The notes below the pieces were generated by a model. That model did not search any database, was not told the DNA's origin, and worked only from the letters and a program-made list of their open reading frames with translations. Below are positions 43,790 through 53,900 of a stretch of DNA of 64,000 nucleotides, piece by piece. Source of the stretch: BJ22 sp021298375 (GTDB lineage Bacteria > Planctomycetota > Planctomycetia > Pirellulales > Pirellulaceae); assembly GCA_046343015.1 (NCBI GenBank), contig JBKDOL010000042.1, forward strand, positions 1-64,000, written 5' to 3'. Numbering within the stretch: position 1 is the first letter of the stretch; the number at the start of each line of letters is the position of its first letter. The position numbers were made by a program, and so were the translations under genes.

Positions 43790-43813
43790 TGAGCGGCCTG
43801 GCGCTGGCCACCG
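43790..43813 (+). repeat. Interspersed family 1, left module only
   Basis: TGAGCGGCCTGGCGCTGGCC followed by ACCG is the same as the left end of copies A and B. Weaker copies of this module alone are at 45108-45132 (TTGAGCGGCCTGATCCCTGG) and 50684-50712. Confidence 0.7.
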
Positions 43814-43897
43814 ATAGAATCGCCAGTCCCTTCCGCATATACAATCAAGACTCGAAAGAGCACGCGAACATCAAAAGGCGAGCAAGGAAATAACCAG

Positions 43898-45061
43898 ATG
43901 AAGTTCATTCACACGGCGGATTGGCAGATCGGCAAAAACTTTGACCGGGTGACGGTAGTCGACGACCAGTCCAAGCTGCGGGCGGCACGGGTCGATGCGA
44001 TCCGCGAACTGGGACGCGTCGCCCGTCAGCAAAACGGGGATTTTGTCCTCGTCGCTGGTGACCTGTTCGAATCGTCGACGCCGACGAACCACGTTGTCGC
44101 CGAGTTGTTGGGGGCGGTTCGCGGGATCGACTTGCCTGTCATTGCCATCCCCGGCAATCACGACCATGGCGGACCGGGCGGCGTTTGGAACTTGCCCTTC
44201 TTTGTGCAACGCGCCGCGGAACTTGCGCCCAACTTTCGCGTCCTGCTCAAACCTGAAGCGGTCGATCTCGGATCGGCTTGGGTCCTCCCTTGTCCACTCC
44301 TTCGCCGCCACGAAGCCGATGACCTCACGCGCTGGATTCGCGAGCCAGAGACCATCGCTCAGCTGACCGGGGACAAGCCGCGAATCGTACTGGCCCACGG
44401 CAGCACCCAGGCATTTCTCCAGCTTGAGTCGGGGGACGAGGAAGAGGGAGGGTGGGCGACCAACTTGATCCAGCTCGACCTGCTGCCCCGCAGCGAGGTT
44501 GATTACGTTGCGCTCGGCGATTGGCATGGCACGAAGGCAATCCAGCCCTGGGCCTGGTACAGCGGCACACCCGAACACGATCGCTTTGCCCGAGGTGCGG
44601 ACTACCATTCGGGCAATGTGCTCAGCGTCGAACTGCATCGCGGTGCCGCTCCCCAAGTCGAAGTGATTCCCACCGGGCGACTCGGCTGGCACACACTCGA
44701 TTTTCAGTTCACCGGCAGCGAATCGCTCGACCGCCTCAAACGGGAACTTGAACAACGGCTTGGTGGCCGGGCCAAGGAAGACCTGTTGCTGCTGGAACTC
44801 AGCGGCATGATCGGGTTGGAGACGCATCGCGAGCTGTATGAACTGCGCGAACTTTTGGAAGCTCGATTGCTGCGCGTCAAATGGCGCGACCGAACCACGG
44901 TGGAGCCGAGCGAAGAGGAGATCGCCCGGCTTGGCCAGCGGAGTGATTTGCCGTTGACACAACTCGTCCTCGGGCGACTGTTTGAAGAGAGCGGCGGCGA
45001 GCGCTCGGCGCTGGCCAAGGCTGCGATTCGGGAGCTTTATGGGTTGATTGGAAGGGGGTAG
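43898..45061 (+). CDS. sbcD: SbcD/Mre11-like metallophosphoesterase (DNA repair exonuclease)
   Basis: 387 residues beginning MKFIHTADWQIGKNFDR. The calcineurin-like phosphoesterase metal ligands are all visible: HTADWQIG, LVAGDLFESS (GDxFE), IPGNHDHGGPGG and a later VALGDWHGT. It is the nuclease subunit of the SbcCD (Rad50-Mre11) type complex, which opens hairpins and processes DNA ends. Its partner ATPase is the next gene, 209 bases downstream on the same strand. C-terminal residues 270-387 are the capping region and are less conserved. The symbol is used in the family sense. Confidence 0.9.
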   Translation: MKFIHTADWQIGKNFDRVTVVDDQSKLRAARVDAIRELGRVARQQNGDFVLVAGDLFESSTPTNHVVAELLGAVRGIDLPVIAIPGNHDHGGPGGVWNLPFFVQRAAELAPNFRVLLKPEAVDLGSAWVLPCPLLRRHEADDLTRWIREPETIAQLTGDKPRIVLAHGSTQAFLQLESGDEEEGGWATNLIQLDLLPRSEVDYVALGDWHGTKAIQPWAWYSGTPEHDRFARGADYHSGNVLSVELHRGAAPQVEVIPTGRLGWHTLDFQFTGSESLDRLKRELEQRLGGRAKEDLLLLELSGMIGLETHRELYELRELLEARLLRVKWRDRTTVEPSEEEIARLGQRSDLPLTQLVLGRLFEESGGERSALAKAAIRELYGLIGRG

Positions 45062-45270
45062 TGGGGAGTGGCGGGCGGCGAGTGGCGAGATTTGAGACGC
45101 GGTTCCCTTGAGCGGCCTGATCCCTGGCCACGGGTCGTCCCTGTGTCCGGATTCAAGTAACTGCAATGATCTGAATTCAGATCCGGTTTGGTCTCTTCCG
45201 GTTCCTTGTAAAATGGGTGTGCAGACTGCCGGCTGCGGTTTGATGATTGAGCTGAAACGAGCGGGCTAAC

Positions 45271-47952
45271 ATGAGAATTTGTCGGTTGAAGGTTCAGAAT
45301 TTCCGGATTCATCAACTTTGCGAGGTCTCGTTTGACCCTCAGTTGACTCTGATTTCCGGACCGAATGAATCAGGGAAGTCGACCCTGATGCAGGCGCTGA
45401 ACTGCGCACTGTTTCTCAAAGCCAAGGGAAATTCCAAGGAACACAAAGCGCTCAAGTCGCGGCTGTATCCAGGCGACCCGACAGTGGAACTTGAATTCGA
45501 GATCGGGCCACGCCAGTTTCAGCTCAGCAAAATTTTTCGCGGTTCCAGCGGCGTGACCCTGCTGAAGGAAAAGGGGGGCACCGCCCTGCACGATGCGGAA
45601 GCCGAGGAACGCCTGGGCGAGTTATTGGCTCAGGTCGGAACCAGCGGCTGGGAGACGCTTTTCGTAAAGCAAGGTGCCAGCGGCAGCAATCCCATGGAAT
45701 TGGTCGCCGACAATGAGGAACTGCTCCGCCGGCTCCGCGACCTTGGCGGAGCCGTCGTGACCGCCAGTTCGCGGGATGACCAACTCGCCGCGGCGATCGC
45801 TGAAGTCATCGCGGAGACGTTTACCAACACCGGTGCGCCGCGGAAAAACAGTGAACTCGAGCGGGCGACTACGCGTCGGGATGATCTGCGGAGCGAACAC
45901 GAGCGCGCGGCGAATCGGGCGAAGGCCTTGTATCAATCGGCGGAAACCGTCGACCAGACCGAGCGATTGATCGCTGAAAAAGATGAGGTCCTTGCCGAAC
46001 TGAGGCAGGAACTCGACCAACTCCAGGCCGCTTTGGCTCAAGCCAGCGAATTAGAAGACAAACAGAAGCGGCTGGAGCAGGAGCTTTCCCAGTGCCAATC
46101 CCGGCTGAAAGAGCTCAAGTCGGCCGAACAGCAGATCGCCGAGCTGGAGACGGCGCAGCACAAGGCGGCGACTGAACTGGAACCGCTGCAGACGGAATTG
46201 GCCACACTCAAGCAGCGGATGGTTTCGACCACTGAGGCTCTGGCCGAGGCCAATCGCCTGGCTGATGAGGCGGGCGAGGAACTCCGCCGCCGTCGCGTGG
46301 AAGGTGAATGGGCGCTGGCCCTGCGCGATCGACTCGAGCTGACTGCGAGACTGACGGAGCTTTCGGCGCAGTGGAATGCATTGCAGCAATTGCGCGAGGA
46401 AGTTGCCAGGCTGAGTGAGGCTCAAAGCGCGGTGCCGAAACTCAGTGACCGCGAGGTGCAGGCGTTGACGGACGCTGAGGGGCGAGTGCGTGAACAGCAG
46501 GCGGCAGTGCGGGCGATGGGGGCGCGGATTCAGGTCCTCGCGGCCGAGGGGCCGTTGATGATTGGCGGCGAGCCTCGGGTCGCGGGTGCAGAGGTCGTCC
46601 TGACCAACGATTCGGAGGTAACTTTCGGGAGCGACCTGAAGTTGATTGTTTCGCCCGGAGGTGAGGAAGGATTGCAGGCCGCCCTCCACAATCTGGGCCA
46701 GGCCGAAGAGCAGTTCCGCCAGTTGCTGGCCGAACACGCCGTGGTCTCAGTCGCCGAGGCGGCGAGATTCTCCCGGGAACGCGAGTCGTTGGGCGTTCAG
46801 CTCAAGGCAGCCCAGAAGCGGTTGAAGGAATTGAAACCGAGCGAACTGGAACAAGCCAAGTCGGAAGCGGCACTGGCCCTAAGTCAGGCCCGCAGTCGCA
46901 CCGACCAACTCCGGGCCCAATTGCCCCCGGGTGAAGAGCCAACCACTTCGGAAGCAGCCCGAATCAGGCTGGGCCAGTGCGAGCGCGAGCGGGAGCAGGC
47001 GGAAACCGTTCAGCGCGAACGCGAGGGGGACCGCAAACGCCAGCAGGAGCGACTGAATCAGTACACGAACGAGCGGGCTGAGAAAGAGGAGGCGATCGCC
47101 AGCCGCAACCAACTGGCGGCCCGGCAGGCTGGCGAACTGCAGAGCCTGTTGCGAACTTGGGGGGAAGCAGCGGCGCGAACGGCGAATCGTGGCCAACTCG
47201 AGTCCGAGGTCGCGGAGTTGAATGACCAGCTGTGTAAACTGTGCGCGGCCCTGCAGCAGCTCGCTCCGGAGGAATTGCGGCGGCGTTCCGACCGATTGAA
47301 CCAGTCTCGGGCGAGGCAGCAAACCGCTCGGGAGGAGGCCCAGCATCGACTGATCGCGGCTCGGGCCCTGCTGCAGCGGGAAGAGACCGAGGACCCGATC
47401 GGCGAAAGCGAACGTGCGCGCGTGCGACTGGAGCAGGCCGAGGAATACTTGGCTGGAGTCGACTTGCAGGCGCGGGCCTACCGGCGCCTGCACGAGCTCT
47501 ATCAGGAAGAGAAGCAGCGGGCCGCGGAGCAGTATACGGAGAACCTGCGGAGTCGGATCGGCGATTACCTGCAGCGAATGTACGGTCCCGGAGCTCAGGT
47601 GCAGGTGAGAATGGACGACGATGGGCTGAGTTTCAAAACCGTGGCGATCAGTCGGCCGGAATTCAGCGACACCGAATTTGAATTTGAATCGCTCAGTGGC
47701 GGAGCGAGCGAGCAGGTTGCAGCCGCGACTCGATTGGCGGTGGCTGAGATCCTGGCGAGCGAGTTCGCGGGAACCTTGCCGGTGGTGTTTGATGATGCGT
47801 TTACCAATTCCGATCCGGCCCGGGTGCTCAAGCTGCAGGATATGCTTTACCTTGCGGCCGAGCGGGGCTTGCAGGTGATCGTGCTCTCCTGTTCGCCGCG
47901 GGATTTCCGCATTCTGGGAGCTGCGGAGGTAGCGCTGCCCGGGCTGCGCTGA
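45271..47952 (+). CDS. sbcC: SbcC/Rad50-like AAA ATPase with coiled coils
   Basis: 893 residues. Walker A GPNESGKST starts at residue 30. The C-terminal lobe has the signature SLSGGASEQVAAATRLAVAE and Walker B-like LPVVFDDAFTNSD, so both halves of an ABC-type head are intact. Between them are two long Glu/Gln/Leu coiled-coil arms (about 180-400 and 460-740). The centre (about 405-455, MIGGEPRVAGAEVVLTNDSE...) is a small beta-rich insert in place of the usual CxxC zinc hook. A CKLC (Cys655, Cys658) lies off-centre in the second arm. It works with SbcD in DNA end processing. Shorter than E. coli SbcC (1048 residues). Confidence 0.9.
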   Translation: MRICRLKVQNFRIHQLCEVSFDPQLTLISGPNESGKSTLMQALNCALFLKAKGNSKEHKALKSRLYPGDPTVELEFEIGPRQFQLSKIFRGSSGVTLLKEKGGTALHDAEAEERLGELLAQVGTSGWETLFVKQGASGSNPMELVADNEELLRRLRDLGGAVVTASSRDDQLAAAIAEVIAETFTNTGAPRKNSELERATTRRDDLRSEHERAANRAKALYQSAETVDQTERLIAEKDEVLAELRQELDQLQAALAQASELEDKQKRLEQELSQCQSRLKELKSAEQQIAELETAQHKAATELEPLQTELATLKQRMVSTTEALAEANRLADEAGEELRRRRVEGEWALALRDRLELTARLTELSAQWNALQQLREEVARLSEAQSAVPKLSDREVQALTDAEGRVREQQAAVRAMGARIQVLAAEGPLMIGGEPRVAGAEVVLTNDSEVTFGSDLKLIVSPGGEEGLQAALHNLGQAEEQFRQLLAEHAVVSVAEAARFSRERESLGVQLKAAQKRLKELKPSELEQAKSEAALALSQARSRTDQLRAQLPPGEEPTTSEAARIRLGQCEREREQAETVQREREGDRKRQQERLNQYTNERAEKEEAIASRNQLAARQAGELQSLLRTWGEAAARTANRGQLESEVAELNDQLCKLCAALQQLAPEELRRRSDRLNQSRARQQTAREEAQHRLIAARALLQREETEDPIGESERARVRLEQAEEYLAGVDLQARAYRRLHELYQEEKQRAAEQYTENLRSRIGDYLQRMYGPGAQVQVRMDDDGLSFKTVAISRPEFSDTEFEFESLSGGASEQVAAATRLAVAEILASEFAGTLPVVFDDAFTNSDPARVLKLQDMLYLAAERGLQVIVLSCSPRDFRILGAAEVALPGLR

Positions 47953-48122
47953 TAATGAGGAGAAGAGGAGCAGCGGGCCGCGAAGCGCGACTGGGTCCGG
48001 CGAAGCGACGTTTCCGCGGTTGCTAGCAACAGAGATTAGGGTTGGAGCGGGACGCGGGGCTCGCTAAGTTGTCTTTAGCGGAAGCGGCGTTGAGCGGTCG
48101 CAACCTGTCCAGCGATTAACCA

Positions 48123-49940
48123 GTGGAAAACAGCTCACTTGACCGGGAAGTGGAGATGTCAGTCAATCGTCAAGTCGGCAGTATTAAAGACCTGCCGAGC
48201 GGAACGCCCGCCGTAGCCCAATTAGACGCCTTGACCGGACTGCGGTTCTTTGCGGCGCTGGCGGTTCTGTTTGTCCACGCCGTCAATCTCGGGATTCGCC
48301 GCGATGCGGGTTACGAGCAGTGGGCGGCTTCGGCCGTCAGCTTCTTTTTCGTGCTGTCCGGGTTCATTCTGACGTACGTCTATTCCGAGCGGCTGACATG
48401 GAACAAGGTGCCGGAGTATCTCGTGGCCCGCTGGGCGCGGATTTGGCCGCTGCATGTCGTGTGCCTCTGCTGCGCGGCAACACTGTTTATGTCTCGGGGT
48501 TACCTGCCTTGGAATCTGGAAACACTCTGGCGGTTTGTAACCAATTTGCTGCTGGTGCAGAGCTGGATCACGATCGTGGGCTGGCCGTTCTCTTTTAACG
48601 GCCCGGCGTGGAGCATATCGACGGAGCTGGGATTCTATTTGGCCTTTCCGCTGCTGCTGCTTGCCGGACGGCGGCGGTTTTGGCCTGTGCTCGCAGTGGT
48701 GACCACCATTTCCCTCGGTTGGCTGGCTTGGTTGCAAGTCCGCTGTAGTTTCGACGACAGCTACTGGGCTTTGGCCAGCGAAATTGGTTACTGCAACCCG
48801 CTGATTCGGGGTTTTGACTTCGTCGTCGGGATGGCGACGGGGAAATGGTTTCTTTGGCAGCGGCAAAACGAGCCGAAGACCGCGGGGTCTTGGGGCGAGA
48901 GTTCGCGCGCGTCCGCGTGGCGCTGGTGCCGCGACACGCTGGTCGAGGTGCTGGGATTGGGAGTGGTTGCGGCGGTCGCGTGGGCGGCCTCGCGCAGCGG
49001 AGGGCTGCACGCCTGGCTGGTGGAGCGTGACTGGCTGTTAGTTGATTACTGGTCGCTGTGCGGTGGATCGCTGGTGCTCCCTTTCGCGCTGCTGATTTGG
49101 GTGTTTGCCTGGTCGCGTGGGGCCTTTGCCCAGCTGCTCTCCCAGCCGCTTTTGGTTTGGCTGGGCGAGGTCAGTTTCGCCCTGTACTTGGTACAGAATG
49201 TGGTGATTCGGTTGTTCGACCCCTGGTTGGCGCAGTTCTCGCTTCCGGCCAGCGTCATCGTCGGTGCAGTGATCGCGACCAGTTTGGGGCTGGCAATGCT
49301 GCTGCATCTGAGCGTCGAGTTGCCCTTCCGCAGCGTGCTGCGGGAGTGCGCTTCCGGGCAGTGGCGCCGAGCTGGCCGGGCGCTGGTTGCCGTTCCGGGA
49401 AACCTGCTGAGTTCGGGGGTGCTGTTGACGGCCGTTGGACTCGTCATCGCCTCAATTGGAGTGCTGCGGGTCGAGGTAGCCAGCGAAAAGTACCGCCGGC
49501 AATTGGTCCGCAATGAAGTGGTTGAAGAACTGAACGGCGAGAAATATCAGCGAATAGAGTTTGACCGCGAGGCAAGCCTGCTGAGTTGGAGCAGCGAGGA
49601 ACGACCTAATGGGCTGGAGTTCACATTGTTGTGGGAGGTCCAGCCGACGGCGGCGAGAGGGCGCTTTGTCCATGTGACCGATTCGACTGGCAAGATTGTC
49701 TTTCAACCGGTGCTCGAGACCGACTTGTTCAAAAATGCGGAGCCCGGTGAACGGGTGACTGATCGCTTCCGGATTCCCCGAGATAAACTGCCGGCCGAGG
49801 GGCGGATCGGCGTCGGTTTCTACGACAAGTATCTCGGCACGACACCGGTCAAGGGCGAGCCCGTCGGAATGAATGGGCGCCGGCTGGAGATCTACAGCCT
49901 GAGTGCCGGGCGGGCTGAGAGCAGCCAGAAGCTGCGGTAA
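48123..49940 (+). CDS. Acyltransferase-3 (OafA/NodX-type) membrane protein
   Basis: 605 residues with about ten membrane helices. The family start LDALTGLRFFAALAVLFVH is at about residues 34-52, with the catalytic-type His in FVHA. The next motif is SAVSFFFVLSGFILTYVY, then WARIWPLHVV, and a helix with PAWSISTELGFYLAFPL. It would transfer acyl groups (often acetyl) onto envelope or exopolysaccharide sugars from the cytoplasmic side. The C-terminal 170 residues after the last helix are soluble and probably periplasmic, beta-rich (EFTLLWEVQPTAARGRFVHV). GTG 48123 is the first start; ATG 48156 (MSVNRQVGS) is an alternative with GGAG immediately upstream. Confidence 0.88.
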   Translation: MENSSLDREVEMSVNRQVGSIKDLPSGTPAVAQLDALTGLRFFAALAVLFVHAVNLGIRRDAGYEQWAASAVSFFFVLSGFILTYVYSERLTWNKVPEYLVARWARIWPLHVVCLCCAATLFMSRGYLPWNLETLWRFVTNLLLVQSWITIVGWPFSFNGPAWSISTELGFYLAFPLLLLAGRRRFWPVLAVVTTISLGWLAWLQVRCSFDDSYWALASEIGYCNPLIRGFDFVVGMATGKWFLWQRQNEPKTAGSWGESSRASAWRWCRDTLVEVLGLGVVAAVAWAASRSGGLHAWLVERDWLLVDYWSLCGGSLVLPFALLIWVFAWSRGAFAQLLSQPLLVWLGEVSFALYLVQNVVIRLFDPWLAQFSLPASVIVGAVIATSLGLAMLLHLSVELPFRSVLRECASGQWRRAGRALVAVPGNLLSSGVLLTAVGLVIASIGVLRVEVASEKYRRQLVRNEVVEELNGEKYQRIEFDREASLLSWSSEERPNGLEFTLLWEVQPTAARGRFVHVTDSTGKIVFQPVLETDLFKNAEPGERVTDRFRIPRDKLPAEGRIGVGFYDKYLGTTPVKGEPVGMNGRRLEIYSLSAGRAESSQKLR

Positions 49941-50083
49941 TTTCTCCCCGGGCAGCCCGCTTTCTCCCCCTTGCTAGCACCAAGGTTCACGTTGTTGGAT
50001 TTGGTGGGGACAACTAGAATCTCGAGCCGATTCCGGGCGGAGTCGCGCGCCTGAATTTCCGTTGCCCCTGATTGTCCGACCGT

Positions 50084-50605
50084 ATGAAGCTCGACCAACG
50101 CCTGCAGCAAATTCGCTTGATTCTTTCCGACGTGGACGGGGTTCTGACAGATGGCGGGATCACCTACGACAATCAAGGGATCGAAGCCAAGAAGTTTCAC
50201 GTCCGGGATGGGCTGGGAATCAAGCTTTGGCAATCGACGGGCCACAAGTTTGGGATGCTCACCGCGCGGAACTCGCACATCGTCAAGGTGCGGGCCGCCG
50301 AGTTGGGGGTGACGATTGTGCGACAGGGATTTGAAGACAAGCTGCCGGCGGCGCTGAGTGTGATTGCCGAGCAGGGATTGGCTCCGGAGCAAGTCTGCTA
50401 CATCGGAGATGACTTGCCCGATTTGCCCGTGCTCAAAGCGGTTGGCTTGGCTGCAGCGGTGGCGGATGCCGTGAGCGAAGTGCGCGGAGCCGCGCACATC
50501 ACGACCAAGGCCACCGGGGGACAGGGCGCAGTTCGCGAGTTAATTGAAGTGATTCTGACCGGGCAGAAGCGCTGGGGCGAGATGGTGACGAGGTATGGAG
50601 GCTGA
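50084..50605 (+). CDS. kdsC: 3-deoxy-D-manno-octulosonate 8-phosphate phosphatase (KdsC)
   Basis: 173 residues of the HAD superfamily, type C0 (no cap). DVDGVLTDGG holds the nucleophile Asp16 and acid Asp18; GMLTARNS is motif II, KLPA holds the lysine, and YIGDDLPDLPVL is the magnesium-binding motif. It hydrolyses KDO 8-phosphate to KDO for lipid A/LPS core. The next gene downstream is a large LptC/LptA-like protein, as in the kdsC-lptC-lptA order of Gram-negative bacteria. I use ATG 50084; TTG 50072 just upstream is possible. No strong ribosome site is seen. Confidence 0.92.
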   Translation: MKLDQRLQQIRLILSDVDGVLTDGGITYDNQGIEAKKFHVRDGLGIKLWQSTGHKFGMLTARNSHIVKVRAAELGVTIVRQGFEDKLPAALSVIAEQGLAPEQVCYIGDDLPDLPVLKAVGLAAAVADAVSEVRGAAHITTKATGGQGAVRELIEVILTGQKRWGEMVTRYGG

Positions 50606-50918
50606 GGCGCTGCGCGAGAGATTCGAGACGAGAGCAGTGGAGCAGTAGAGCAGAAGGGTTTCGAGGAAGAGAGTTGCTTTGCTTTTGAGCGGCCTGGCGC
50701 TAGCCGCCAGTGGTGGTTCGGTTGGGAGTTGGGATGGAGCGGTTTTGCTTGGAGTGGGATGGCTGGAATGGGAGGCGTGCGTGAGGGGCTGCCTCCTCAC
50801 CCCCGGCTCCTCTCCCCCAAGGGGGGCGAGGGGAGGAAGAAAGGAATGCTCGCGGGGCGAGGGTAGGAAGAGGAGAAGGTTTCCAGTTTGAATTGCAGAA
50901 AACTGAAAGGGAATTCGG
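50606..50918. repeat. Spacer composed of families 2, 1 and 3
   Basis: Three repeat pieces lie in order. Family 2: GGCGCTGCGCGAGAG and GAGAGCAGTGGAGCAG (50606-50656). Family 1 left module: TTTGAGCGGCCTGGCGCTAG (50684-50712). Family 3: CTCCTCTCCCCCAAGGGG then GGCGAGGGGAGGAAG (50811-50845). No gene is present in this 313-base gap. Confidence 0.75.
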
Positions 50919-53900
50919 TTGACTGAGTGGGTTCGGAAAATACAGGCTTATCATCCGGTCGCGCAGTATCTGCTGGCGTTGGCAGGGACGATCTTTGCCT
51001 ATGGCCTGTATGCTCTCCTGGTGGTGCCTGTGCTGGAAGGCGAGCCGCTGCAACGTGCCACTCGCAACCTCGTCCCTGCGGCACCGCGAATCATCGATCG
51101 AGAAAAAATCGACCTCGCCACTTGGCTTCCACCGGGCAGTTGGGAACTTGGTTCCTGCAAGACGTTGGAAACTGCTGAAGGAACGATTTACTTTCAGGAT
51201 TACCTTCCGCGCGAGGACGGCATCCTCGAGGTCTTTCCCTTCACGATGGTGTTTCGCGAGGAGCGGGGTGGCCGCGCCGCCATCCCGGGCGGTCGCAACC
51301 CGATGATTATTCGAGCCTCGCGCCGCGCCGAGCTCAAGTTCGAGCGGCAGGTCACCTGGTCGGGCGATCCGGGCCGAGTTGAGGGAGGCCAGCTGCAGGG
51401 CAATGTCCAGCTCTTTCGCGTCCCTCGCTCGACGCATCCCGATGAGGGCTTCAGCGTCTGGACCGAGAACATTCAACTCACGGCCAGTCGGGTCTCAACG
51501 ATCGAACAGGTTGAGTTTCAGTTCGGGCGTCATCGCGGCTCGGGCCGCAACCTCGTGCTCGACCTGGCCCACAAGACGCCGCTGGAGCTGGCCCAGCAGG
51601 ATCTCTCTCACATCAGCGGCGTGAAACGGCTGGAGCTGGCCTTCGTCGAGGACCTGAAACTGGACCTGACCAACGGTGCCAAGGCCGCGGCTGGCCAGCC
51701 CGCCGATCTGGTCGATGTCAGCTGCGCGGGTCCGTTTGTATTTGACTTCGAAAACCTGCGGGCAAGTTTCAAAGAGCAGGTCTTGGTCAAACAGCTCGCC
51801 GCGGCTGGGGATACCTTGTCCGCCGACCAACTGGATCTGCTCTTCAATCAAGTACAAGCATTGGGCGATGCCTCTCAGGTGGCCGCTGAAGGGAGCCGGT
51901 CAGGAAAACTGGAGCTGCGCTCGATTGTCGCTCGGGGAGCACCCGCGATTGTCTCGATGCCGTCCCGCGAAGTGCGAGTCAAGGCGGCTGAGCTGGAATA
52001 CGACTTGCAGGCGGGACATGTTCGGGCTCGCGACCCGCAGATGGTCGAAGTCCGACAAGCGGGACAGCTGGTACGGGCCCCGCAACTGGACTACCGGATG
52101 CGGGAGGATGGCGCGATGGGCACACTGCTCGCCGAAGGCGCCGGGCTGTTTGCCCGGACCGATCGGCTGGAGCAAGGAGGGGAACGGACCTCCGTTGTGC
52201 AGTGGAGTCGCCAGCTGTCGATCAGCCAAGTCAGCGGAGGGAAACTCATCTCGGTCGATGGCGATGCCGACGTTCGGCTGGACTCCGAGACCAGAGTCAC
52301 CGGGGAGCAGTTGCAGATGCTGCTTGCCGAGCAGCGTCTGGTCGAAACCCTTCCACCCGAGATAATCGCCTCCGGCAAGCAGCCGAAGGAGACCTGGGAT
52401 TATCAACCGAGTGAATTGCAGGTTAACGGCAATGTGCGGATCACGACGCGGCAGATGGAAGGACAAACGCCCAAGCTGAAAGCTCGGTGGCTGGCGAATA
52501 CCGAATTGCTCAACCCGGTTCCTCTCATGAGACAATCGAATCGAAGCAGGCCGCAGCCGGCTTCCTGGGCCAAGCAAGTGGTGGAAACCCAGTTTCCGGT
52601 TCAGTCGGTCGGCTCAGCGGGGCAGGATACAGGTGGTCTGAACTCGGCGGCAGGCTGGGCCAACACGCCGAGGATCACGGGAGGCGAGCAGCCAGCAAGG
52701 GATGGGATGCCTGCCTCCAGCGGGCTGGCAAGCAGCGATTCGGTGAAAGCTGCCGCGTTGCAGTTCCGGGGGCGCGAGGTGACGGCAACCTTGCAGCAAC
52801 TGGGGAACCAGACCGAACTGCGGCAACTCGATATCGATGGCGACGTCGAGGTCTTTCAAGCGGGAGGCGCGAAGCCAGAGAGCGGCTGGAGCCTGACAGG
52901 AGGGCATTTGACCCTGATTCCCCAAGGGCAGGAGCTGCACCGGATGTCGCTCTCCCGGGAGGCGCGGGTCGTGACGGAGCAGATGGAACTGACCGGTCCG
53001 GAGTTGCAGCTGGACCAGGCAGCAAATCGACTCTGGTCCAATGGGGCGGGACGAGCCAAGTTGCGTCCCAATGCCTCCGCCAAACAAGACAAGGCAGGTG
53101 GAGAATTGTCAGCCATCACCGCCAGCGAAGCTTCGAACAGGAATCAGGAGATTGAGATCGAGTGGCTCGGCGGGATGATCTTCGATGGCGAAAAAGTCTA
53201 CTTCGAGCATGCCGTTCAATCCGCTGCGGTGGAAACTCGACCCGACGGAACGCAAACCGTTCTGCGGACGCGGAGTGAAGGACTGAATCTCTTGCTTGAC
53301 CGTCCGATGAACCTGCGACAACTCGATGCGGGTTCGACCGCGGGCGCGGGCGGCGGAGAGATGAAAATCAAGCAAATCGTCCTGGTCGATCGAATCCCGG
53401 GGAACGGGCGCGCGTTTCAGGTCAGCCAACCGCTGGGCGAACCCCGTCCGGTCCTGCTGGAGAAGTATTCCGTATCACCAGCTGGCATGATGCTCGACAA
53501 GCAACAGATAAATGTCCCGCGGATCGTGATGGAACTGGAGACCGGCGACGTGACGGCGAACGGGCCGGGCGAACTGCTGCAATGGAAGCCGGGCGGAAGC
53601 GGCTCGGGCGGAGGAGGCTTGACCAGTCCATTGGCCCGCGAGCGAGAGGCCGGCCAGCCCGCCCGCGAAGGCCTCGAATACATGCATTGCCGGTTTGATG
53701 AGAACCTGCAAGCGAACACCAATCGAACGGAGATGCGAATCAACGGCCGGGTCCGGGCGATGGTTGCTGCTGTCGCGGATTGGGAACAGCGGCTCGATCC
53801 GGATGCCGAACGGGTCCCCGAGCGGGCAACTCGAATCAGCTGCGACCAAGTCCAAATCGTGCAGTGGACTCCCCGCGGCAGCGATCAGCCGACGACCGAA

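Noticed and set aside
43871..45166. A 431-codon minus-strand frame over the SbcD gene
   Set aside because: The plus strand encodes all phosphoesterase motifs; the reverse frame has none.
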